Shown here: positions 1-7,772 of the stretch, piece after piece
Numbering within the stretch: the first letter of the stretch is position 1
Layout: each line of letters opens with the position of its first letter
Assembly: GCF_001487105.1 (NCBI RefSeq)
Contig: NZ_LN913001.1
Span: 370,698-434,697 of the forward strand
Direction of reading: 5' to 3'
DNA: 64,000 nucleotides
Source: Mediterraneibacter massiliensis
GTDB taxonomy: Bacteria; Bacillota; Clostridia; Lachnospirales; Lachnospiraceae
Position numbers and translations under genes: made by a program
The notes under the pieces: model-generated
The model's input: only the letters and a program-made list of their open reading frames with translations
What the model was told of the DNA's origin: nothing
Databases searched by the model: none

Positions 1-180
1 ATCCGTTTTGAAAAAGGAACAGAGAAAAATGTGATAAAAATAGAATGTGCAGGTCTGCTCGAAGAATTGAGAGAACAGATTGATCGTATTGAAGTATATT
101 ACAATCCATATACCACTGTCTTGGAAGGAGTCTCTGACAACATGAAGTTATATGATATTCGTACGCAAAAAGAGGTGTAA
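1..180 (+). CDS. cas7: C-terminal end of a Cas7-type Cascade backbone protein (partial)
   Basis: An open frame enters from the left edge and ends with TAA at 178-180, giving 59 residues. They include IEVYYNPYTTVLEGVS and end in IRTQKEV. I do not recognise a diagnostic motif in this tail. The call rests on position: in type I-B operons the gene directly before cas5 is normally cas7, the protein that coats crRNA in Cascade. The stop is 3 nt from the cas5 start, so the two are co-transcribed and probably translationally coupled. Cas8b would be the main alternative. Confidence 0.6.
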   Translation: MRFEKGTEKNVIKIECAGLLEELREQIDRIEVYYNPYTTVLEGVSDNMKLYDIRTQKEV

Positions 181-183
181 TGA

Positions 184-957
184 ATGGAAATACTTAGATT
201 TCTTTTAAGTGGGAAAAGTGCCTTTTTTAAGAAACCGGAAGTGAATACATATTATTATTTCACATATGGAAATATTCATAAAGTAGCGTTACTTGGAATT
301 TTCGGTGCTATATTAGGGTATGGTGGGTATACCCAGATGAAAGGATTTGAACGGGAGAAAAAGCAGCAGGAGTTAACGGAATCTTATCCGGAATTTTATG
401 AAAAATTGAGGACTCTACAACTTTCCATCTTGCCGAAGAAGGAAAATGGCTGTATTTCAAAAAAGGTTCAGATATTTAATAATTCGGTTGGATATGCATC
501 GAAAGAACAGGGTGGAAATCTGGTTGTAAAAGAACAGTGGTTGGAAAATCCGGAGTGGGAAATATGTCTTTTAATAAATTCAGAAGAGGCTAAAAAAATC
601 AAAGAGGCAATATGTGGAAGAAAATGTATCTATTATCCCTATCTTGGAAAAAATGATCATCCGGCCAGTATCGATGAAGTGATTGTAGAAGATGCAAAAA
701 GGTGTGAATTTGATATGGGGCGATTGGATTGTTTTTCTCCGGAAGAATTTATTACTATAGCAGACCTAGATTTTGATGAAAAAGAAGACCTGGATTTATT
801 TGGCTCGTTCCAATATAAAGAGGCGCTTCCGTATGGATTAGATAGTCTTACCAATCTTTATCAGTTGAAAAATTTTTTATACACAGACGAGGTTGTGAAT
901 GTGAAAAATAAAGAAGTGTATGAGCTGAGTGATGGTAAGAAGATCCTCTTTTATTGA
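184..957 (+). CDS. cas5: Cas5, type I-B Cascade subunit
   Basis: This 257-residue protein opens with MEILRFLLSGKSAFFKKPEV, followed by a tyrosine-rich strand and a glycine-rich IFGAILGYGGY segment. That is the standard N-terminal signature of Cas5b-family proteins, which bind the 5' handle of crRNA and cap the Cascade backbone. The length is normal for the family. The ATG follows GAGGTG at the end of the preceding gene with a 3-nt gap. The gene sits between a cas7-like tail and cas3, the usual type I-B order. A terminator-like hairpin lies between this gene and cas3. Confidence 0.9.
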   Translation: MEILRFLLSGKSAFFKKPEVNTYYYFTYGNIHKVALLGIFGAILGYGGYTQMKGFEREKKQQELTESYPEFYEKLRTLQLSILPKKENGCISKKVQIFNNSVGYASKEQGGNLVVKEQWLENPEWEICLLINSEEAKKIKEAICGRKCIYYPYLGKNDHPASIDEVIVEDAKRCEFDMGRLDCFSPEEFITIADLDFDEKEDLDLFGSFQYKEALPYGLDSLTNLYQLKNFLYTDEVVNVKNKEVYELSDGKKILFY

Positions 958-985
958 GAATAAAAACAGATGAAGAAGGATAGTG

Positions 986-1024
986 AAAGAAGACCTGAAA
1001 TAATTGATACGGGTCTTCTTTTTG
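986..1024 (+). terminator. Terminator-like hairpin between cas5 and cas3
   Basis: AAAGAAGACC at 986-995 can pair with GGTCTTCTTT at 1012-1021, leaving a 16-nt loop and a run of five T. It lies after the cas5 stop and ends just before the cas3 ribosome binding site. This has the shape of an intrinsic terminator or attenuator that would reduce Cas3 relative to Cascade. The loop is long, so efficiency may be low. Confidence 0.5.
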
Positions 1025-1042
1025 CAAAAAGGAGAAGATGGA

Positions 1043-3607
1043 GTGGAAGATATATATAGATTTATAAAAGAAATAGACAAATATCAGGCACATATTGTAG
1101 AGGATGAAGATAAAAAGATTGTCAGGCGAGAGTTATTAACAGAACATATTGATTGTACAGTGAAATATTTTGAGACATTAGCAGAAGAAAAACAATTGGA
1201 TAAGACAATCGATAAATTTGTGAAAGTGATGTTTGGAAAACTTTCGGAAGAAGGGAAAATTTTTTTATGGGAAATGATAAGAGGAATTCCGGTGTTTCAT
1301 GATGTGGGGAAAATAAATCCGGATTTTCAAAAGCAGGCAATGAAGAATGAAAAGATTACAGAAGATAATATGTTTTATCATATTGGAAAAAGACATTCTT
1401 TAATATCAGCGGTTATGTATATTGATTATTATATCCAGGAATTAAAAAAGGAAGTAAAAGAAAGAGAAGATAAAGAAAAACTTCGTCCGTTTATTATTTG
1501 TCATGCTTATATAATTGCGCAGCATCATAGCGATCTTAAAAATTTTCAAGAATTTGTTACTTCGCTTACAGAAAAAGAAGGGAAGGATGTAATAGATATA
1601 TTTTTGGAAGGTAAATGCGAATCTTATTTAAGACCGTTTAAATTAACGGAGAAGGTACTGGAAAATATTAAAAAGTGTTCAGATGAGGTTAAGAGAAGCA
1701 GAGAGGAAAATATAGCGCTGTATGCTTATATACGACTATTATATTCTTTTTTAGTGGCAAGCGACTATTATGCGACAACGGAATTTATGGTACAAGAGGA
1801 AATAAAGCAATTTGGGAGCTTGGATAATATTCAGGAGTGGATAGAGATTTATGAAAATACAAAAATAATGAAAAGTGTAAGGGCTTATCAGAGAGAACAG
1901 TATCCAAAAGATATAGAAAAAATCGGTAAAGAAGATATCAATGATCTTAGGACAGAAATTTTGACTGATGCAGAGATAACATTATCTGAAAGTAGAGGGA
2001 ATTCATTATTTTATCTGGAAGCACCTACCGGAAGTGGGAAAAGCAATACGGCAATGGATCTTAGTTTTCAGATAATAAAGAATCATAAGGAATTACGGAA
2101 ATTGTATTATATTTATCCGTTCAATACGCTTGTAGAACAGAATATGGAAAATCTGAAAAAAGTCTTTGGCGATAAGGATGAGATTTTGGAACAAATTGCA
2201 GTTGTAAATTCACTGACGCCGATTAAGATGACACAAAAGGCAAAAGAAAGGGAAGAAGAAACAGAACAGACTTGTTATTATCAGAAAGCGTTATTGGACA
2301 GGCAGTTTTTAAATTATCCTATGATCCTTAGTACACATGTCAGTTTATTTGATACCATGTTTGGAGATACAAGGGAATCTGCGTTCGGATTTCAACAACT
2401 TATGAATAGTGTGATTGTTCTGGATGAAATTCAAAGTTATAAAAACAGAATTTGGGGGGAAATCATTTGTTTTTTAAAGGCGTTTGCGGAATTATTAAAT
2501 ATGAAAATTATTATCATGTCAGCAACGCTGCCTGATTTGGATATATTGTCCGGAAATGTAGACTATACAGTGCGATTGATGAAAAATAGAGAAAAGTATT
2601 TTTCACATGCGTGTTTTAAAAATCGAGTTACTATATCGTATGAATTGTTAGATTCTGAAGATATAAAAGCAGATTTAATAGAGCATATTTTGAAAAAAGC
2701 TGCTGAAAAGAAAAAAATCTTGGTAGAGTTTATAAAAAAGGAATCGGCCTCTACGTTTTTTGAAATGATAAAAAGAAGAGAAGATGTGTTTTGCGATGTG
2801 GAATATATGTCAGGCGAAGATAGTATTATGGAGCGAAGCAGAATATTGCAGAGCGTAAAAGAATGTAAAGAAGGAATTATTTTAGTTGCGACACAAGTAG
2901 TGGAAGCCGGTGTAGATATTGATATGGATATAGGATATAAAAATATATCAAAATTGGATAGTGAGGAACAATTCATGGGAAGAATTAACCGCTCCTGTCT
3001 GCGAAGCGGCGAAGTATATTTCTTCCGGTTGGATGATTCTAAGAAAATATATCGAGATGGGGATGTCAGAGTTGATGATAGATTAACAGTAAAAAATCCT
3101 GAAATGAGAAATATTTTAGTATCTAAGCAATTTTCGGTGTACTATCAAAAGGTTTTGGATGTTTTAAAAAGAAATGTAAATGATCTATCAGACGATAGAG
3201 GATTAGAAGGGTTTTTTGAAAATGACGTTGGAATGTTAAACTGGCCAAAGATAAGAGAGAGAATGGAACTGATAGAAGAAAATAAATGGAATATGCCGGT
3301 ATATTTGGCAAGAGAAATCGATGATGCAGTAGAAGGAAAGCTGGATGGAAAACAATTATGGAAGGAATACGTGGGACTTTTGAATGATTTTTCCATGGAG
3401 TATGCTGAAAAAAGAGTAAAACTTTCATACATTACAAGCAAAATGAATTGTTTTATTTATCAAATAAAACGAAATCCGGATTTATTATATAACGATAAAG
3501 TGGGCGAAATATTCTATATAGAAGATGGAGAAAAATATTTCAAAGACGGAAAGCTGGACCGAAAAAAGATTCAAGGAGAAATTGGTGGATTTGTGGATTT
3601 CATATAG
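1043..3607 (+). CDS. cas3: Cas3 HD nuclease-helicase, type I-B
   Basis: Cas3 is the effector nuclease-helicase that degrades target DNA marked by Cascade. An N-terminal HD domain shows IPVFHDVGKINPDF, a later histidine in HIGKRHSL and AQHHSDL. The helicase half shows Walker A (LEAPTGSGKSNT), a DExx box (VIVLDEIQSY), motif III (IIMSATLPD) and motif VI (EEQFMGRINRS). The protein is about 854 residues, normal for a fused HD-helicase Cas3. The frame is open back to a TTG at 1004, but that codon lies in the loop of the upstream hairpin. GTG 1043 is preceded by AAAGGAG at good spacing, so I place the start there. The next gene, cas4, follows after 15 nt. Confidence 0.93.
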   Translation: MEDIYRFIKEIDKYQAHIVEDEDKKIVRRELLTEHIDCTVKYFETLAEEKQLDKTIDKFVKVMFGKLSEEGKIFLWEMIRGIPVFHDVGKINPDFQKQAMKNEKITEDNMFYHIGKRHSLISAVMYIDYYIQELKKEVKEREDKEKLRPFIICHAYIIAQHHSDLKNFQEFVTSLTEKEGKDVIDIFLEGKCESYLRPFKLTEKVLENIKKCSDEVKRSREENIALYAYIRLLYSFLVASDYYATTEFMVQEEIKQFGSLDNIQEWIEIYENTKIMKSVRAYQREQYPKDIEKIGKEDINDLRTEILTDAEITLSESRGNSLFYLEAPTGSGKSNTAMDLSFQIIKNHKELRKLYYIYPFNTLVEQNMENLKKVFGDKDEILEQIAVVNSLTPIKMTQKAKEREEETEQTCYYQKALLDRQFLNYPMILSTHVSLFDTMFGDTRESAFGFQQLMNSVIVLDEIQSYKNRIWGEIICFLKAFAELLNMKIIIMSATLPDLDILSGNVDYTVRLMKNREKYFSHACFKNRVTISYELLDSEDIKADLIEHILKKAAEKKKILVEFIKKESASTFFEMIKRREDVFCDVEYMSGEDSIMERSRILQSVKECKEGIILVATQVVEAGVDIDMDIGYKNISKLDSEEQFMGRINRSCLRSGEVYFFRLDDSKKIYRDGDVRVDDRLTVKNPEMRNILVSKQFSVYYQKVLDVLKRNVNDLSDDRGLEGFFENDVGMLNWPKIRERMELIEENKWNMPVYLAREIDDAVEGKLDGKQLWKEYVGLLNDFSMEYAEKRVKLSYITSKMNCFIYQIKRNPDLLYNDKVGEIFYIEDGEKYFKDGKLDRKKIQGEIGGFVDFI

Positions 3608-3622
3608 AAAGCAGAGTGAATT

Positions 3623-4114
3623 ATGAAAGTAAACGGAACATTGATGAATTATTATTTTCACTGTAAAAGGCAATGTTATTTATTTGGAAATCGAATGAAT
3701 CTGGAAGATAATAGTGAAGAAGTAAAAATAGGAAAAGCAATTCACGAAGAACATGCAGAACAGACAAATACAGAAATTGCGATTGAAAACATTCGATTGG
3801 ATAAATTGACGGCAGAATATTTGACAGAAGTAAAAAAATCAGATGCGGATGTTGAGGCTGCTAAGTGGCAGCTTATGTTCTATTTAAAAGTATTAAAGGA
3901 AAAAGGAATACAAAGAAAAGGAAAGCTAGAGTTTATAGAAAAGAACAAAGGAAAAAAGAAAACAATAATTTTGGAATTAACAGAAGACGAGGAGAAGAAA
4001 CTACAGCAATATGTGCAGGAAATTGAAGAGTTGTTAACACAGGAGGAGATTCCGGAGGTGTTAAATAAATCTCAATGTAAAAAATGTGCATATTATGAGT
4101 ATTGTTATATTTAA
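3623..4114 (+). CDS. cas4: Cas4 Fe-S exonuclease for spacer acquisition
   Basis: Cas4 is a RecB-like nuclease that trims prespacers and helps choose the PAM for Cas1-Cas2. This 163-residue protein begins MKVNGTLMNYYFHCKRQCYL, supplying the first Fe-S cysteine. It ends with CKKCAYYEYC, supplying the C-terminal cysteine cluster. GKAIHEEH matches the early histidine region of the family, and the small size is normal for type I Cas4. The C-terminus ends 13 nt before the cas1 start, in the usual cas4-cas1-cas2 adaptation block. Confidence 0.92.
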   Translation: MKVNGTLMNYYFHCKRQCYLFGNRMNLEDNSEEVKIGKAIHEEHAEQTNTEIAIENIRLDKLTAEYLTEVKKSDADVEAAKWQLMFYLKVLKEKGIQRKGKLEFIEKNKGKKKTIILELTEDEEKKLQQYVQEIEELLTQEEIPEVLNKSQCKKCAYYEYCYI

Positions 4115-4127
4115 TGGAGGAAAAGAT

Positions 4128-5126
4128 ATGGGAAGTACAAGGTATATTACTTCTATGGGCGAGTTGATGCGGAAAGATAATTCTTTATGTTTTCGTAAAG
4201 AGGGGAAAAATATCTATATTCCAATAGAAAATACAAAAGAAATTTATTGTTTGAATGAAGTGAGTATAAATAGTAAACTTCTAGACTTTTTGGGACAGAA
4301 TCATGTGGTAGTACATTTTTTTAATTATTACGAAGGATATATTGGAACCTTTTATCCGAAAGATCAGTATATGAGTGGAAAATTACTGATTAAACAAGTG
4401 CAGAAGTTTGAAAAAGACAGGTTAAAGATTGCAAAAGCAATTGTGAAAGGAATAGGAATCAATATATATGAGGTTTTATACCATTATTATAAGCATGAGA
4501 AAAAGGGAGTAAAACTAACAATCGATTGGATAAAGAAAGAATTCTATCAGAATGTAGAAGATGCGGGAAATATTAAGGTGCTGCTATCTGCAGAAGGGGA
4601 ATTATGGTCAAAATTTTATAATTGTTTTGAGTATTTTCTTCCGGAAGATTTTATAATGAATAAACGTGTAAAGAGACCGCCGGATAATCCGATAAATGCC
4701 ATGATTTCATTTGGAAATACGCTCCTTTATACTAAAACTATTTCTGCAATTTTCAGAACACATTTAGATCAGCGTATCAGTTTCTTACACGAACCATCGG
4801 AAGGAAGATTTTCACTGAGTCTGGATATAAGCGAAGTATTTAAACCGGTGATTGTGTATAGAACTATTTTTGATTTGGTAAATAATCGAAAGATACAGAT
4901 TGGCAAACATTTTGAAAAGAAAATCAATTATTGTTTGCTTAATGAAGAGGGACGAAAAATATTTATAGAAGCATTTGAAGGAAGATTAGAATCGGTATTT
5001 CAACATCCAGTTCTAAAAAGAAAAGTTACATATCGGACAGCAATAAAATTAGACTGCTATAAGTTGATTAAAGAAATTATGGAAGATAAAGATTTTGTAC
5101 CGTTTAGCTTGAAAGGTGGATATTAA
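4128..5126 (+). CDS. cas1: Cas1 integrase, type I-B
   Basis: Cas1 is the metal-dependent integrase that inserts new spacers at the leader end of the array. I take ATG 4128 as the start because GGAGG lies just upstream and MGSTRYITSMGEL is the normal N-terminus; the frame is open further upstream inside the cas4 tail. The 332-residue protein has the beta-rich N-terminal domain (YIPIENTKEIYCLNEVSI) and the helical catalytic domain. Candidate metal ligands are the glutamate in LLSAEGELWSKFY, the histidine in FLHEPSEGRFSLSLD and the acidic residue just after it. The stop directly abuts the cas2 start. Confidence 0.93.
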   Translation: MGSTRYITSMGELMRKDNSLCFRKEGKNIYIPIENTKEIYCLNEVSINSKLLDFLGQNHVVVHFFNYYEGYIGTFYPKDQYMSGKLLIKQVQKFEKDRLKIAKAIVKGIGINIYEVLYHYYKHEKKGVKLTIDWIKKEFYQNVEDAGNIKVLLSAEGELWSKFYNCFEYFLPEDFIMNKRVKRPPDNPINAMISFGNTLLYTKTISAIFRTHLDQRISFLHEPSEGRFSLSLDISEVFKPVIVYRTIFDLVNNRKIQIGKHFEKKINYCLLNEEGRKIFIEAFEGRLESVFQHPVLKRKVTYRTAIKLDCYKLIKEIMEDKDFVPFSLKGGY

Positions 5127-5417
5127 GTGAGAAAAAAGATAAATTATAATTATGCATTCGTGTTTTATGATGTGGGGGAAAAGCGAGTTCAAAAAGTATT
5201 TAAGGTGTGTAAAAAATACTTGTCTCATTTTCAAAAATCTGTTTTTCGAGGTGAGATGACTCCATCTAAATTGATAATGCTTAGAAAAGATTTAAAGAAT
5301 GTGATTGATGAGCAGGAAGATTTTATCTGTATTATTAAATTAATGAATGACAATGTTTTTGGAGAGGAAGTTCTGGGAAATGGGATGGTGGAAAATGGAG
5401 AAAGTTTGATCCTCTAA
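5127..5417 (+). CDS. cas2: Cas2, adaptation complex subunit
   Basis: Cas2 dimers bridge two Cas1 dimers in the spacer integration complex. This 96-residue ferredoxin-fold protein has the family pattern: an N-terminal strand ending in an aspartate (YAFVFYDVGEKRVQKVFKVC), then KYLSHFQKSVFRGEM and the strand FICIIKL. It starts with GTG at 5127, immediately after the cas1 TAA, which indicates coupled translation. It is the last cas gene; the CRISPR leader begins right after its stop. Confidence 0.92.
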   Translation: MRKKINYNYAFVFYDVGEKRVQKVFKVCKKYLSHFQKSVFRGEMTPSKLIMLRKDLKNVIDEQEDFICIIKLMNDNVFGEEVLGNGMVENGESLIL

Positions 5418-5592
5418 ATTACCAGGTGTTGTGCAGAGGAAAAATGTGAAAAAGCTGATAAAATAAGGGGAAAAGGAGAAAATGAAGGTGGAAAGAAAAA
5501 GAAGAGATGCCGGTTGGTAAAAAATAGAAGAAACGTTGAAAAATAAGGGAAAATTGGTTATTATATAAAAAGGAAAAGGCGTGAAAACGCTG
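5418..5592 (+). promoter_or_regulatory. CRISPR leader
   Basis: The 175 nt between the cas2 stop and the first repeat is purine- and A-rich, with no convincing gene. Its position next to cas2 and the perfect first repeat make it the leader. It would carry the array promoter and the Cas1-Cas2 integration signals. I could not pick out a confident -35/-10 pair. Confidence 0.75.
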
Positions 5593-6664
5593 GATAAATA
5601 AAAACATGAGATGTATTTAAATTTTTGACTATAGACATATTTACACATATAGTGTACAGATAAATAAAAACATGAGATGTATTTAAATTCTATCAATCCA
5701 GGTATATGGCAAGATTTACAAATGGATAAATAAAAACATGAGATGTATTTAAATTTGTGCTAGCATAATCATTTGTTTGTATAGTAACCGATAAATAAAA
5801 ACATGAGATGTATTTAAATTGTGTAGAAGTAGTTCCAACTTAAAACATTAGGATAAATAAAAACATGAGATGTATTTAAATTTGATTGAGCAAGAGATAG
5901 CACGTACAGGTTATAGATAAATAAAAACATGAGATGTATTTAAATTATGCTAGTCAAAATGTATATTTAAACGATAATTTATGATAAATAAAAACATGAG
6001 ATGTATTTAAATAACGCAAATGCTTTTCGGGTAAGAAGAGACATTGAGATAAATAAAAACATGAGATGTATTTAAATTTCTTATAAATGTCTTTGTTTGG
6101 GAACACGATCTTGATAAATAAAAACATGAGATGTATTTAAATAGGAGGAAAAGTAAGATGGGAATTGGAGAAGCAACAGATAAATAAAAACATGAGATGT
6201 ATTTAAATTAAGGATATTAAAGTTAGGACAAAACAGATGGGTACGATAAATAAAAACATGAGATGTATTTAAATATATGAAATTGAAGGAACACATGACT
6301 ATTATTTTGATAAATAAAAACATGAGATGTATTTAAATATATTTACCGGTATAAGGTTTCCACCTATCTTGTGATAAATAAAAACATGAGATGTATTTAA
6401 ATTTAAATAGAATTGCAGAAGATTTTAAAACAAAACATGATAAATAAAAACATGAGATGTATTTAAATAAAGAATATAGAAGAGAAAGGATAGGGCATGT
6501 GAAGATAAATAAAAACATGAGATGTATTTAAATGACAAGAGAAAAAACAGACGGAGATAAAATGAGAGGATAAATAAAAACATGAGATGTATTTAAATAT
6601 AAATTTTTGTAAATATGTTCCAGTGTCAGAACTAGATAAATAAAAACATGAGATGTATTTAAAT

Positions 6665-6699
6665 TCTTCATTATCTTTTCTTTTTTCCCTATTTTCAAC
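6665..6699 (+). repeat. Spacer 17, first copy of a duplicated spacer
   Basis: This 35-nt spacer, which begins TCTTCATTATC and ends CCCTATTTTCAAC, is identical to the spacer at 6794-6828. One different spacer (6730-6763) lies between the copies. Confidence 0.97.
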
Positions 6700-6793
6700 G
6701 ATAAATAAAAACATGAGATGTATTTAAATTCTTGTATATAAATATAAACAGTGTCATTTAATTGATAAATAAAAACATGAGATGTATTTAAAT

Positions 6794-6828
6794 TCTTCAT
6801 TATCTTTTCTTTTTTCCCTATTTTCAAC
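6794..6828 (+). repeat. Spacer 19, second copy of the duplicated spacer
   Basis: Base-for-base identical to spacer 17 at 6665-6699. The copies are 129 nt apart, exactly two repeat-spacer units. Confidence 0.97.
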
Positions 6829-7763
6829 GATAAATAAAAACATGAGATGTATTTAAATGTTTCACCATTATTTCCCAGTGTTTCACCCACTACGATAAAT
6901 AAAAACATGAGATGTATTTAAATGTTCAATTTCTATCCCCAGGGCGTTTGCCAACTCGGATAAATAAAAACATGAGATGTATTTAAATTGATCAAAACAT
7001 GGATGGAGCACTTGTAAAAAAGGATAAATAAAAACATGAGATGTATTTAAATTCAATATAAAGCAAATCATAGAGATATGTATTTACGATAAATAAAAAC
7101 ATGAGATGTATTTAAATATAAAAGCTGGTTGTATTTCCTCTGGCAGTCCTAGATAAATAAAAACATGAGATGTATTTAAATAGTTTACTACAGAACGCAG
7201 GGGTTGGCTTTGCAGGATAAATAAAAACATGAGATGTATTTAAATCGGGTACGGTCAGTGTGAATGGATAGACACAGAAGATAAATAAAAACATGAGATG
7301 TATTTAAATAGTAGATTGCTAATGTTAATGGTCTTGTGCACCCTCGATAAATAAAAACATGAGATGTATTTAAATGTGGAAGTGTATAAGAATCGTTTGC
7401 AAAGTTTTTGATAAATAAAAACATGAGATGTATTTAAATGCAATTGGAAGAAGCGGAGCAATTACATCGTCAAAGATAAATAAAAACATGAGATGTATTT
7501 AAATTAAATAATTTTGCTTCTCCACCACAAAACGGGCATTGATAAATAAAAACATGAGATGTATTTAAATTCCAACACAAAAGCCACAGCCGATTATACG
7601 AAAGCTGATAAATAAAAACATGAGATGTATTTAAATGATGATATGTTGGAAGGAGTAGAAGAATGAACGTACGATAAATAAAAACATGAGATGTATTTAA
7701 ATATCTATACAGGGTACAATTGATTATTATACAAAAGATAAATAAAAACATGAGATGTATTTA

Positions 7764-7772
7764 AATATATTG
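7764..7772 (+). repeat. Left 9-bp target site duplication of the insertion sequence
   Basis: AATATATTG precedes the left inverted repeat and is repeated at 9503-9511. Its first three bases are the last three of CRISPR repeat 34; the other six are the start of the interrupted spacer. Confidence 0.88.

Larger units (their letters stand above)
5593..7766 (+). CRISPR. Main CRISPR array, repeats 1-34
   Basis: A 30-nt repeat begins GATAAATAAAAAC and ends GATGTATTTAAAT; the ATTTAAAT end is typical of type I-B repeats. I count 34 copies, all identical as read, starting at 5593, 5659, 5725, 5790, 5852, 5916, 5983, 6048, 6113, 6179, 6245, 6309, 6373, 6439, 6504, 6569, 6635, 6700, 6764, 6829, 6894, 6959, 7023, 7088, 7152, 7216, 7280, 7346, 7410, 7475, 7541, 7607, 7673 and 7737. 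Spacers are 32-37 nt, mostly 34-36. The leader is on the left, so the newest spacers are on the left. The 34th spacer is interrupted by an insertion sequence, and the array resumes at 9540. Confidence 0.99.

Noticed and set aside
1004..1042. TTG at 1004 as the cas3 start
   Set aside because: It lies in the loop of the terminator-like hairpin and has no ribosome binding site; GTG 1043 has one.
5530..5555. Resemblance between the leader and the complement of the duplicated spacer (GTTGAAAA...GGGAAAA)
   Set aside because: The match needs two gaps and both stretches are purine-rich; a self-targeting spacer would need a near-perfect match with a PAM.
6081..7751. Minus-strand open frames running through the CRISPR array with repeated MFLFI and LNTSHVFIY words
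   Set aside because: They are translations of the CRISPR repeat itself; the repeated peptide is only the 30-nt repeat in different frames.
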